From positions 22,821,001-22,885,000 of the forward strand of contig OX419755.1 of the NCBI GenBank assembly GCA_948567375.1: a stretch of DNA of 64,000 bases, read 5' to 3'. Positions within the stretch are counted from its first letter, which is position 1, and each line of letters opens with the position of its first letter. Positions 10,310-21,607 of this stretch are shown here, one piece after another. Origin of the DNA: Lunularia cruciata. Its lineage: Eukaryota > Streptophyta > Marchantiopsida > Lunulariales > Lunulariaceae. The position numbers were made by a program, and so were the translations under genes. The notes beneath the pieces were generated by a model, which saw only the letters and a program-made list of their open reading frames with translations, made no database searches and was not told the DNA's origin.

Positions 10310-11612
10310 CAATGGGAGATCAAGTACCTTGTTTTAGTGTAGGAGACTCACTTATCAACGCTGATCCAGGACCTATAGAGTGGATTCGCAACCTCAACAA
10401 CCATTAGGGAAATTTGGAGACTTATTGAGGATGGCTTCTTCTATGCTTGGCAAAACCAAGGAGGATGAATGATTTTGCATGGCAACACACCATTATAGCC
10501 AAATACTGGATTATTTGGAGGACCCCAAGCATTTTGCACAAATTCATGGTGGGAATTGCAAAAAGCCCATTCAGAAATTGACCGCATTTAGTTTCACCAA
10601 CCTTTTTGATTAGAGAGGGTATCAAATTTCCTACTTCTATGACAGGTGACAGACTTTACAAGAAATGGTTGCGGTACATGAAACAGTACAAAGAAACTCG
10701 AGAGCTTAAGAACAAGGCTATGGGAGAAGGTCTCACCAAGAAGGATTATGGCAAAGGGTGGAGAACTATAAAAGATAAATTGAATGTGCTCACATTTTGC
10801 AAGAATGGAAGCCATGTTTGGGACCCGAGCGAACATAAGTCTACCAGCAATGGTAAGTTTAGGAGATTGTAATCCTAATTCGAGCAAGATTTGCGAGGTT
10901 GGCGAGGAGGAGGTCCATGAAGGTGCGCAGGAGTGCTCCCAATTCTCATCTCCTCTAGAGGTGGTGCTTCTTGACTCGGGCCCTGGGTTGGTCGCAAACA
11001 CCCAAGGGGTGGAAAGTTTAGCAAGTGGCATGGAGAATGGAATCCTATCACTAGAGGATGAGTCTCCATTTGTTCCACCAATGGAGGACTTTCCTTTCAT
11101 TACACCACCACCACCGCCTTTAATTTCTACAAGAGATGGATCTGATTGTACAGACCAAGAAGGGGGAACGTGACCCAAAGAGGAGGAAAGGTGGAATATT
11201 TGCAAGTAAGGTACCCAAGTTGTCACCTAGTATGTCATTGTCTCATGATTTAGCAAAAATTACCATGTTAAAGGCAGATAATATAGAATCCAGAGAGAGG
11301 TTATGACTAGCTGAACTAGAAGCCACCAACATGAGGAAGAGAGAGAAAAAAATGATAAGAATGGAAGTAGAGCGTGTTAGATTAGAGACAAAGAAGATGA
11401 AAATTGAAATTGAGAAAAAATTGAGTGCAGATAAAAGGAAAGCTAGGGCAGACAAACACAAATTTAAGGAGAAGAGTTTAGAATCAAAGCGCACTCATGA
11501 AATCAAAATGAGTCTCATACAAGCAGGGAAAACTCCTGAGGAAATAAGTAACTATTTTAAAGTGCTCACTCAGGTTCAACGTCCATCATACTCTACTGAT
11601 AGTGAATAGTAT
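10310..11612 (+). pseudogene. Harbinger Myb/trihelix-like accessory protein, interrupted
   Basis: The probable start is near 10314 (MGDQVPCFSVGDSL). Three reading frames in sequence carry the parts. Positions 10606-10872 have FPTSMTGDRLYKKWLRYMK and KDYGKGWRTIKDKLN, a trihelix/Myb-like DNA-binding region. Positions 10784-11173 form an acidic and proline-rich linker with FPFITPPPPPL. Positions 11331-11609 form a basic coiled coil (RKREKKMIRMEVERVRLE onward) ending SYSTDSE and a TAG. In PIF/Harbinger elements a Myb-like partner binds the element and brings the transposase to DNA. Frame changes between the parts could be introns or frameshifts; stops before 10606 favour decay. Confidence 0.6.
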
Positions 11613-11888
11613 ACCACCATGTAACCTTTATTATGATTATAATAAAGATGTGTTATGGAAACTTGATAAATTTGCTTCTAGTATCCGCTTGATGCAGCTT
11701 GTTACCACTTAGTTCCTCACAAGTTTTTAATGTTGTTGTTACCACTCCGTTCCTCTCATGTCTTTCTTGCACAATAAGCCCAAGATGCCACAAGTTGGCA
11801 CTCATAGCCACCCAAAAGTCTTTCCTACTGCCGCTAGCCGCCGCTCAATGCAACACGGAAAAAGAATAAAGGCAAGCAAGTGGTCTTT

Positions 11889-12028
11889 GGCACTCGTAGG
11901 CACTCGTGGGCTCTTGTGGGCGCTCATGGGCGCTCGTGGGCGCTTGTAGAAGCTAATGGGCGCTAGTAGGCACTCGTGGCCACTGGGTAGGCACTAGTTG
12001 ACACTTGTGGCCGCTAGGTGGCACTCGG
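11889..12028. repeat. 10-bp minisatellite (GGCGCTCGTG-like), ~14 units
   Basis: From 11889 the sequence reads in 10-bp steps: ggcactcgta, ggcactcgtg, ggctcttgtg, ggcgctcatg, ggcgctcgtg, ggcgcttgta and so on to about 12028, with one 11-bp unit. Related GGCGCT/GGCACT words recur, out of register, at 12060-12130, 14890-15420 and 16240-16350. Confidence 0.85.
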
Positions 12029-12349
12029 AGACAGTAGGAAAAACTTATAAATTTGGTAAGCACTTGTCGGCGCTTGGCAAACTTGGATTCATGGCTTGTA
12101 GGTGCTCGCTGGCGCACGTGGATGCTGAGGGCCGCTTGTTTAGGGTTTAGATGGAAATGGCACCTATATTTGCAAGGTGATGACACATTGGATACAAAAG
12201 GCACAATTAAGTATATAGCACATGAAAATACAAGAGTTAGACCACAATATGAGAGTTCACAAGTGTAACTAAAACATAAATGTATACATGGGAAGAAATG
12301 AATATTAGATGTATATAAATGGGCAGCCAATAGAGCCTAAACCTATTAC

Positions 12350-13900
12350 TATGGAGGTCGAGGAGGTGAGGAAGAAGAGGGAGATGCACTATGGTGTCTA
12401 AGTGCTACTACTGCATCCTCAAGTCTACAACGGTATACATGATGTTGAATCCTAAATGGACCAATGACCACCATAGTGGCCACTTTCTCTCATCCAAATC
12501 TTGATGTCTGATACCACTAGCAAGAAGAAGATATGGGTCACAACTATAAGAACTCAATCTACCTGATGTCCACTCCTCTTCTGCCCAACTAATAGCAGGC
12601 CTATCGTCATGGACAAATCTGTCCAAAGCACTCATTAAAGGGTCAAATGACCAAGTGTATGATGCTCTATGTACCCTATAAGGACGGAAGTGGGTAGGGT
12701 GGATAGCACCATGTGGATGGTTCTTATAATAAGAGAGTGCTTAACTATCTATGATCAAAAGATCACGAAGGTAAACCTAATGAAGTCAGATGCTCATATG
12801 ATCTAACTCTAAGTCCTCTGGACTCAAAATCTTGATGTATATCTCTAGAACACAAACATGCCATGAGGCAAGACCCAATTTGAACTCCCTCTGGGAGTTC
12901 AGACCACTGCCACATGCTCTGTAGCAACCACTCCACTCCATCCGGAGTAAGATCTATCCACAAGATAACCTCAAAGCGTAGCAAACAGAACTGGATGAAA
13001 TGGCTAACACCAGGATGGGCTACCCACCCTACAGGCCCGGACTATGTGTGAGGGCACCAACCATGCATGTCGTCCTGCTCTCCCATGCACGGAAACCAAT
13101 AGCACCATGAATCCATAATGAACACATACAAGTAACATCCATAATAATAATCTTCTTCCGTAGGAAGCCGGGGAAGAGGATACTTGGAATATACTCTCTT
13201 GATAGACAAATCCTCTCTCTAAACTCAGTTTGAGTGCTCTGAGTCTCCACACTAGGTAACACATGGGTGGCATCAGTCTGGGTCTACATCTCATGACGAG
13301 TATGGGTCTTGTGAGCAATAGTACGTAGTATGGGTCCAAGATAAGCCACACGAGCCCTCAAATGAGCTAGACTAATCTCACTCTCCTCTACATGAGCTCT
13401 CATCTGAGCTAGACTACTCTCGCTCTCCTCTACCTAAACATGTGCACTCTCACACCTCTCTATAGCATATGCTAACTCTTGTGCCTGATTATGTAACTGG
13501 AGCTTGTAACCCTCCTCCATGGCAGCGGCACCTAGTATGTCCATGTCCAAGTCACCTAATCTCTGCTCTCTCTCCATCTCAAAAGTAAGCAAGGTCAGAT
13601 GCCTCTCCTCCTTTGCAGCAAGTAAATCCTCTTGCTCACAAAGGAGTCTCTCTTGATCTACACTAATCTTTCTCTCTCCTCTACACTCTCCAATCTACTC
13701 TCACGCTCAAGCACTAATCTCTCTCTCTCCTCTACACTCTCTAGTCTACATTCACGCTCAAGGAGATTTCTCTCTCTACACTAAGCCACTCAAACACAAT
13801 CATCTAAAATGTGAGTGATGTCAACTGAACAAGAAGGAGGTGAAGGTACTCTGAAATGCATGGGGTCACCAACTCCCTCCACAAATGGAGGAAGTGGTGA
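12350..13900 (-). pseudogene. Unrecognised coiled-coil protein gene inside the Harbinger element
   Basis: Read downward from about 13900, a proline-rich start (SPSPLPPFVEGVGDPMHF) leads, after stops, to two near-identical ~62-bp coding repeats at about 13790-13660 (LERECRLESVEERERLV-type heptads). A further coiled coil follows (LLCEQEDLLAAKEERHL, EEGYKLQLHNQAQELAYAIE), then repeats (VEESESSLAQMRAHVEESE) near 13440-13350. The C-terminal part continues in 13262-13029 (TQTEFRERICLSREY), 12984-12763 and 12635-12408 (SALDRFVHDDRPAISWAEEEW). Stops and frameshifts interrupt it, mostly of the CAG/TGG-to-TAG type. I recognise no family. It may be element cargo or a second element nested inside. Confidence 0.5.
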
Positions 13901-14189
13901 AGGGGAAGAAGAGTGAAAAGGAGCTATCTCAACAAAGGGTAAGGGTTGTGTCTCAACACGAATCTGTTGAACACTTGTTCACAAGTGGTACATTTAGTTA
14001 TCCATCAAGTACAAATTCATATTTGAATATAAAAATATACAAGTTCACAAGTTCATTAATTCAAGCTTCTTAAATGAACTCATTTATTAAATCCGGTAAT
14101 GGTATATACAAAAGAACTTTGTATATTTTCCAACATACAAATATATGAATATATATATATATGACAAAACTCAAACCTAATCAATCAAT

Positions 14190-14600
14190 CACTCACCATC
14201 CTCATCCTCTCCCTCATCCTCCCCATCATCAATAGTCTCGTCCTCATCCAAGCTATCTGCATCCTCATGATCATTACCATGCTATCTCTCGTGTATAATC
14301 TCCTCCTCTCCATCACTTAGGTACATCACGTCCTCCTCTGGAATGAAAACTCTCTCCACAAAGAGATGAGTGAGTATATGTCCAAGGAAGGTGACTCTGA
14401 ACCTACGCCCCTTAGGACTCCTCAATTGGCTTTGCAAACTCCCCACCTCCACAATGATAGCTCTAAAAGCTAACTCTCCCCAATCATAATCCTCCACACC
14501 AAATCTCCTCAACTTGATCTTGGTGTTGAGTACCAAATGCCCATGTACAATCTTGGGCCTAATAGTGGGTGCAGCAAGTGCACCCATCAACTGGAAGAAA
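14190..14600 (-). pseudogene. Unrecognised ORF with acidic tail inside the Harbinger element
   Basis: The frame 14590-14282 encodes MMGALAAPTIRPKIVHGHLV and continues through HLFVERVFIPEEDVMYLSDG. A single TAG (14284-14282) follows, then the same frame resumes as an Asp/Glu-rich tail (HGNDHEDADSLDEDE and on) to a TGA near 14195. One stop in an otherwise coherent frame suggests a recently inactivated gene, or an upstream exon of the coiled-coil gene that follows on the same strand. No family was recognised. Confidence 0.45.
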
Positions 14601-14859
14601 GCTCTGAATGCAGGATATACACATTGCCTTGCAAGATATCTATTTGTACCCTGTCACTTTGTGGAAACTAGTCTTAGAAAGTTGTGTAAGGAACTGTCCT
14701 CCATCTTGGTGTTCTCTCCCTTGGCATGGCAAGTGCATCTCTATCTATATCTGCAGTCAATTGAAACTGCCTACCTCTTACCAAACTTGTGCAAGAGACC
14801 TTGTCCCATGAACTCACAAACTCTGTACATGGAATGACCTGCAAAACCCACTAAAATTT

Positions 14860-15430
14860 TCAGCTCAAACTTCTGTCCCAAGGACTCAAGCTCAAGGGGT
14901 GCCGCTTGAAGGCGCTCACAGACAGTTTTGACACTCTAAAGAGTTGCAGGGTGCCGCGGGTCGCCGTTGTGAGCCGCAACAGAGAGACGTGTGACAATAC
15001 GAGGGGCGCGCTCCCAACCCCCGGCAGAGCCCGTAGGGCGCCAGGAGGGCGCTCGACACCACGTGGGGGGGCTCGTGGACAGTGCCCGTAAGCGCAGCTG
15101 CGCTGGATGGCGCTGTGGGATGGTGGGGAGTTTAGCTGGGAATCCCGCGGAGGCAATGGGTGCCACGTGGGGTCACGGGAAGACGCTTGCACAAGGGGTT
15201 AAGGGGCTGGAGATGCCGCTGGACAACGCTTGACAATGCGCGACGGCTGGTAGGCGCTATGGGATAGAAGAGAAGGAGAGCCGTGAGGAGGTCTGCGCAG
15301 CCCCGCAGAAGCGCTGGGTGCCGCACGGGGTTGTTGGGTGCCATGCGGGGAAGGCACTTGTGTGCAAGGGTTTAGGGTTTGGGATGGCACTGGATGGTGC
15401 TGGACGGCATGGGAGGATGCTGGGAGGGGC
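14860..15430. other. GC-rich tract with scattered GGCGCT words
   Basis: This tract is clearly richer in G and C than its surroundings, and open frames run on both strands simply because of base composition. It repeats phrases such as 'gggtgccgc' and 'gcacttg...gggtttagggtttgggatgg', the last echoing 12130-12150. It resembles the minisatellite rather than a gene. No protein family was seen in any frame. Confidence 0.5.
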
Positions 15431-16760
15431 TGATAATTTGAAAGCAATTTCCAGAAATAAAATGAACATCTCAAGATGGAATGAAAAGAAAACAATGAGG
15501 AATGTTTGAAAAATACCTCTTGCCATAGATAATGAAGTCCAAGAGTTATGTTCAGCCCCATTACATCTAGACCGATCTCCAAAATTCCCAAAACAGCTGT
15601 TCGAATCTGATGTTTGTCCACCGAGCACCACTTGATGAAATTGGTTGGGTGTTGAATGGTATGGAATGCTATGAGCCAATCTCCTTCCTGAGTATTTCTC
15701 ATGTTTGGCCCGTCAACTATCTTTTTGTATCCCCATATTTCTGCCATGGTTGAAATTGAATTTGCTTTGTCTCTTGAATGCTCTCTTTTCTCTCTTCTCA
15801 ATCACTCCTTGTTGCTTCTCGAGTTGTGCTTCAGCCAGCCAGTTTGCCTCTTTCCTTCCCCAGTCTTGAAATGCCTCACCCGCACACCCTCTCTCAAAAT
15901 GGCTCACCCGCACACCCTTTGCCTCATGAAATGACCCTTTCTCGAAATTGCCCTTTCTCCTTCGAACTACTCACTTGCAAAATTTTGCTTCCAACACCCC
16001 ACACACTCGAGAATAAGGCTTTCCGAGACATCCACACCCACTGGAATGACAGGAATGGAAAAGAACAAGGTTTATATAACCCAGGCTGTCGGAAAAAAAT
16101 TCAATACCAAACATCCTAAAATGTACACTTTGGAGGCAAAATTTCAACCGACAGAACCCAAATCCCGAGCGGCAACATGCGGGACTCCACGTCGCCAACC
16201 GGCACAGGAAAGCATCGCATAATTCTTGGTGGGTGCCTACCAGCACCTAAGAGTGCATGTAATATGTGTGCATATTTGAGTGCGCTCCCTAGCATCTATG
16301 AGCGCCACTCGATGACTTTTTTAAGTTTGTGAGCGGCACCCAACGTCTACGAGCGTCATATCACGGTGTATGCAACAGCTGCTCATTTTTTTCCAAGTGC
16401 ACCCGACAAGTGACTTTCAAGTGTAAACTTGATAAACACCACATATTGTAAGTGTAAACGGAGGACTTACAAATGTACAAATTAAGCTTTCATAGAATTC
16501 TTTTTGCATCCTTTGAAGTTCTTATCCCAATATTACATCAAGATACACTCATGGTCTAAGATAAAGACTCTTGTCTAAGTTACTAGACTATGAGATATGA
16601 GATGAATATTGAAAATATATATTTTATTATATGGAATCTCAATCAATCAATCAAGTATATCATCATTGTTATAATCAAGGCAATGTTGCATCATCCTTGA
16701 TCTACTTTCTTCTCTACCAAGTTCTATACCATGAAATGACATTTCTAAATTTATTTGAGT
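15430..16760. other. Non-coding interior of Harbinger element
   Basis: Short frames occur on both strands (for example 15199-15801 minus and 15778-16119 plus), but none shows a recognisable domain and several overlap each other antisense. The 16240-16400 part again carries GAGCGCCAC/GAGCGGCAC words related to the minisatellite. Confidence 0.4.
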
Positions 16761-16763
16761 CTC

Positions 16764-17994
16764 CTATGTAAATCCACCATCGTCCTCTGACCAAAGGTCA
16801 GACTTATTGATTAAAAAATTATGTAAAATTATACACATCGGTACCCACTTTAAAAAATAAGCATTTCTACTATTGTCTTTCAATTGCACTCTTAGTTCGC
16901 AAAGAGAATGAAATCTAGCTTTCAATACTCCTATACAATGCTCATTTATCACTCTTGCCTTTGCTAAATATTTATTGAACTCTTGCTTGTCCTCTGAGCA
17001 AGCCTGCTTGAAAGCGGGTACTAGGTGATGCATGGGTACATAACCCAAATCACCTAAAAGGTACTCCTTTGCCTCAAAAGTGCGACACTTCCCTCTTTGG
17101 TTCAAATCATTCCATAGTGACAATTTTTTCAAACAAGTCATATCATGACATGACCCTAGCATTCCTGCAAAAAAAAGGCCATAATTTTAGTAAACTAAAC
17201 AAAAAGGATCACCAATGCATTGCAAAAATACCTAACAAAAGAACACATAACATAAAACATACCTCCGGAAAAATGTATAACTCTCCTTTTATCATCACAA
17301 ATAACTTGGCTGTTTATAGAATATGAACCCTTCTGGCTGAAATATATTTCCCCATCCACAGTTGGTCGGGCTGCAAGAGGAAACAATGTTCCATCTACCA
17401 AACCAACACAACCGGGAAAACCTTTCTGTGCAAAAACAATGGATATCCTCTTTCTCTCCTCGAGTTCGGGCCAAGCAACTTGACTCCTCATCACATCTAA
17501 TATGGTTGTCATAACTCTATCAGTAAAAGCAATTGTTGAACCAGCACTAATGCCCCAAATATTTAAACCCTGTGCAACACAAGCTCCATTGCCGTGATGC
17601 CCAAATCTATCCAATGCTAGGGCAACTTGGATCCACACGGGTGTTTGCTCTCTTTGGTACCTTTTCTCAAAAATCGTGAGTCTTAATCAAATCAACTAAT
17701 GTTGAAAAGGAATCCCCATCCATTCTAGTAAGCTGGCAAAAGGCCTTAGTATCTAGAATTCTAAAATACTCCTTCACAAACTCTCTACTACGAGGGTAAG
17801 TAACACGGGGTCCAAGTATCGATGAGTATGTCCCATCCACTAATAAAACATTCTAGCATATCTAAATCTCCTCCTAATTCCTCATCTTCATCTTCTAATC
17901 CTGGTAGCAATATCTCCAAATCTAACCAAATCATCCATTGAATACATTTTTTAGTATTTCTGGTTAGTTCTAAAGGAGTGCTCCCTCTCAGCAT
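16764..17994 (-). pseudogene. PIF/Harbinger DDE transposase (one intron), nearly intact
   Basis: Exon A ends at 17263 and exon B starts at 17164; the intron 17262-17165 has GT-AG ends and joins in frame (SGG|MLGSCHD). Exon A carries the first catalytic Asp in GCVGLVDGTLFPLAARP. Exon B carries the second in AKEYLLGDLGYVP and the Glu in ARVINEHCIGVLKARF, ending WSEDDGGFT and a stop near 16764. Upstream the frame extends to YPRSREFVKEYFRIL with one TGA at 17669-17667. The N-terminal acidic part (ORF from 17994, ELTRNTKKCIQWM) is joined by one frameshift near 17815. The transposase cuts and pastes the element with the Myb-like partner. This copy looks disabled by those two lesions only. Confidence 0.8.
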
Positions 17995-18380
17995 GACTTT
18001 ACTCTATTTTTAATCACCATTGATAACTCCTTATCAACGAAGGGGATCTCTCTTCTCCGCAAAGGGCGTCTCTCTTCTCTACAAAGGGGCATCTCCCTCT
18101 CCTTGTGAAATTTCAGCAAAGGGACATCTCTTTTCTCTGTGCGCACAAAAAAACAATCTCATCAATTTCATTCTGTAACAAGAAAACAAATTCATGAATT
18201 TCATTTCATTACTCAAGGGGAAGAAAGGTATACATTTCATACTCATACAAAAGACAATTTTTTAAAATAATGAAATCGAGAGTAACACTTCAAAAAAAAT
18301 CACTCCTCACTCTAACCTTCTCACAGGCTTGCACTCAAATCTTCCCACTCCAAACAAATTCACTCCCCATTCCACCTTTG

Positions 18381-18548
18381 GCTATGGGTCTCTCAAATCT
18401 TCATGGGGTGGTCAATTTTTGCCGGCCCTAAAATCTTTCCACTCATGCTCCTCCAATCTTACCCGGTGCTATGGGTCTCTCAAATCTTCATCAGGTGGTC
18501 AATTTTTGCATGCACTCAAATCTTTCCACTCATGCTCCCTCCAATCTT
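18381..18548. repeat. Tandem duplication, 87-bp period x2
   Basis: GCTATGGGTCTCTCAAATCT at 18381 recurs at 18468. The two copies (18381-18460 and 18468-18548) differ at few positions. They lie in the subterminal part of the Harbinger element. Confidence 0.8.
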
Positions 18549-18847
18549 CCTTGGTGGTAAAAATTTGCCCAATTGCCGCTCGTCATTTCATTTCCATGGG
18601 TGTTCTCGAACATCTCCGAATGCTCCTTTTGGTGGCCGTCACTTTCACTAACCCTAAATGAAAACTTTATTAACCCTAATGTGCAATCAATGCACTACGG
18701 AGTGATAATGAAAATTCCTTATCCCTTATTTTCTACGAACCACCTCATACAGAGTGTGCTAATAATAAGGAACTTGGCCCAAACTCCGTAACAATATCTT
18801 TTCTACCTCCCGGTCACACACCGTACCCATTTAGTCAAGCTTTGTAA

Positions 18848-18890
18848 CAATCTATATGAGAAGTTTCTAACAATCTATATGAGAAGTTTA
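18848..18890. repeat. Subterminal 21-bp direct repeat x2
   Basis: AACAATCTATATGAGAAGTT occurs twice in a row just inside the right inverted repeat. Such subterminal repeats are common transposase or partner binding sites in DNA transposons; that role here is inferred. Confidence 0.75.
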
Positions 18891-18931
18891 GAAACTTCAT
18901 AAAACTATTTCTGAAACCCCCTGTTGTGTAC
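18889..18931 (-). repeat. Right terminal inverted repeat of Harbinger element
   Basis: CTATTTCTGAAACCCCC at 18905-18921, then TGTTGTGTAC. It pairs with 9811-9835. The flanking triplet after 18931 is TTA; after 18921 it is TGT. Confidence 0.75.
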
Positions 18932-21200
18932 TTAGCAATGGTCATGTTGCTTTTAGTATACTTGATATTTGGTTATTGTTGTTGATCATTTCCTGTCCAT
19001 CATGAAGCTTCGTTTCATATCCATCATACATCCTACTTGAACAGGATGTAGAAACCGTCGTAGATTCTTTTTGGATTTTTGTGCTATAAACTATTAAACA
19101 GGTGACTTTCAGAAGCAAGTGCAAGAGTTTAGGATGAAGGCGGCATATAAAATACTTTACTGTAAAATCCCTTGTGAAAAGACATCCACACTTCGTTGAC
19201 AAGGGGGCTATTGACAAGGGGGTTATTGGGGCTTAACCCCATGTTACCTTTTTTTCTCCCCCTTGTACGGCTTGATGGGGTCTTCCCATCCTTCATTTTT
19301 CCTATGCGATCGCCTTTTTCTAAAGTTGATAAGGTAATAAATGTAGAACGAAATATTCTCTCGTAAGCATATATCTACCACAACCGAAGGTAGAGGAACT
19401 TTGTCACGGTCTCTCTCAAAGTCGTGGTAGGTAGTATGCCCATTCCAAAATTATAATGGAACTTGGATACATTTTACTCTTACGGGTGGTGGCAAAGCAA
19501 AACCTCATTAGTCTTGAGAAGGTACTTACATGAACCCGGTTAACAGCCAGCATCCAGGCTCCAGACGTTGTAGCAGGAACCAGACGTTGTATGGAGGACG
19601 TAAAACATGCGAAACTACCGTAGCCTTTCCAGGAGAAAGGTTGTGGACCGAAGACCTACGCGAAAGTTGACCTGTACAGACAGACATATCCGGTCTCCAG
19701 GCTGCAGCTATAAGATCAGAGTGTCGAGACAAAAGTAACGAACGATAGGAAAAAAGATTCCAACTGAACGACCAGCACTGTACCCGGCAGGAATCAGTCC
19801 CGCACGCATGGAGCATGTTAACAGAATCTCTGCTTGCATTGATAGAAACAGGGGGAGAGAGGAAGACAAAGAAACAGACGGCTCCCCTCGAAAATGTAAA
19901 TAACTTAAGAGTTCTAGCAACCGTATGCAGAAAATAGGGACGGCACGGCACTCGGATTGCAGATAATCTGGCAAGGAAACCTGAGATGGATCGTCAAGTT
20001 AGACATAATGCTCGCGGAAGATGAAGATAGACTGATGTCACCAAATGTTTCGAACCGAACTATCTAGCGTTATCAGCTTCGCTAAAAGTGATTAGTTCCG
20101 TTTATGCCAGTCAGATTTATGAGTTCGACATTTCATAGAGCACCAAAGTCCACCAAGTGTGTCGAGATTTACTCAATCTTCTGGGGCTGTCGAGAACTTT
20201 CGGCCATCCATACTATCCTCAAAGAATTTTTGGACCTTTCGAACTTTCCGCATCAGATTTACTTGCCGTCCGTTTGGTACAGAGACTAGTACCATATTAC
20301 TCGTTCATTCATGAGTACTCTTCCGTGATAGACATCTCACGTTCGTCCTTCGCCGCCAGCCTAACGCGGAGTTGAAAGGGACCGTCTATATTAAGAAACC
20401 GCGTTCTCCATCACCACGCGAAGCGTGAGGTGCAGCTCTTTCTAAAGTAAGGACCACCCTTACACGTGCAGCAATCAAAATATTACGCTTTCTAGAAACC
20501 TTGGATCAATCGGGATGTGTGAAAATAGATCGTTGCGTGAGCGCAGGAATCGAAACACACATACGGCGATCGATTAGACTGCTATTCTGTCATCACGTCC
20601 ACATATTTCAAGTTTTTCCTCCCGTCGATAGCTGTTTCATGTTAGTCGCTACAGCTCTGTGCGTTTACGATCACCTTTGAATCTACATCTACTTGCATGC
20701 AGCTTTGCCAGACGCCGGAGACTACATGAAGGTCAAAGAACCGCATTCCGTGCAACAACCATGCATTCCGTACGAAAATCACAAGTATCTCCACGATACA
20801 CATCGAAGAAACTTTCAGAAACTGATGAATCTTGGACCCAATTTTATTGAGCAAATAAAGAACGTCCTCAATGAAATCACATCCAAAATTTCACCGAATT
20901 CCATCCTTCAGAATGCATCTGTAGTCATACTGCAGCAGACCGAAGATCGAAAGGCTGGCGATCCCTCCGATGCATCCTACCGGTGCTATCATTGCGAACT
21001 GGACGGCCTGATCATGCTCTTAAGAGTACTTGCAACTACCAAGTACTCAACTACCATCCCACTGTAAACAACTATTTGTGCGTATGACCCTTAGAAGTAT
21101 TTTGTACAGCAGGTGATCGGAGTTCGGGACCTGGACAACGGACAGCTATTTACGGATGACACTGCGACGAGCGGCACTCAGAAAATCACAAAAATGCCGT
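18932..21200. other. Intergenic region left of calmodulin
   Basis: Apart from the hairpin repeat copy at 19226-19320, nothing is recognisable. Base composition rises from AT-rich to balanced near 19.4 kb. Short frames (for example 20693-21067 plus, 124 codons) have no family resemblance and no supporting splice pattern. Confidence 0.4.
19226..19320 (+). repeat. LINE-tail hairpin repeat, copy B
   Basis: GGGGCTTAACCCC, then CTCCCCCTTGTACGG, GATGGGGTCTTCCCATC and TATGCGATCGCC. It matches copy C at 27026-27119 over its whole ~95 bp with few mismatches, and starts at the same point, the GGGGCTTARCCCC hairpin. No LINE coding sequence is attached. Confidence 0.8.
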
Positions 21201-21607
21201 CAAATCGTCAACCATAGATTTTGGGTATTGGCAGACCTTGTCCCCGACTCCTCGTGAACAAAAAGGAGTGCGGATGGTTTCAAACGATAAGAAAATGAGA
21301 ATGAAAGCGGATGCACGAAGCACGACATGAAACAGGACGAGGGCTAAAACACACCTTCGGAAACCGTACTAATAAAGATCGAACCTTCTTCGCTGCAGGG
21401 TAGGAAGTAAGGTAAGCTAGCGGAGATAAGTTTGATGCAGGGAAATCGACACGATCGGCAGAAAAAACCGGCAATGAAACTTCCAGTAGTCTATCCGCAT
21501 AAGAAGGAGGCAGAGCCTATACACGGAATAATGATTAACCATCAAAAGATATAACATGGTGTAACTAAACTTGAGAAGATATTGATTGTCAAAAAATCTA
21601 AAGCTAA

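Larger units (their letters stand above)
9811..18931. mobile_element. PIF/Harbinger-type DNA transposon, ~9.1 kb
   Basis: GGGGGTTTCAGAAATAG at 9819-9835 is the exact inverted repeat of CTATTTCTGAAACCCCC at 18905-18921. Similarity extends outward to GTACA (9811) / GTGTAC (to 18931) with a 2-bp gap. Between them lie a Myb-like ORF (plus) and a DDE transposase with the Harbinger-type Asp-Asp-Glu arrangement (minus), the two genes expected of PIF/Harbinger. The left repeat is preceded by TTA, the usual target triplet, but I cannot match a target-site duplication on the right. Also inside are a 10-bp minisatellite, a GC-rich tract and an unrecognised coding region at 12.35-14.6 kb. The element is unusually large for this superfamily. 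Confidence 0.7.

Noticed and set aside
14860-15801. Frames of 110-200 codons inside the Harbinger element
   Set aside because: Open on both strands through a GC-rich, repeat-like tract; peptides are rich in Pro, Arg, Ala and Gly without domains.
9816-18924. TTA target-site duplication of the Harbinger element
   Set aside because: TTA precedes the core left repeat but the matching position on the right is TGT; TTA follows only the extended right end. Not claimed.
20693-21067. 124-codon plus-strand frame upstream of the calmodulin 3' side
   Set aside because: No recognisable domain or compositional signature, overlapping antisense frames of similar quality, and no splice or neighbour support. 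Treated as chance.
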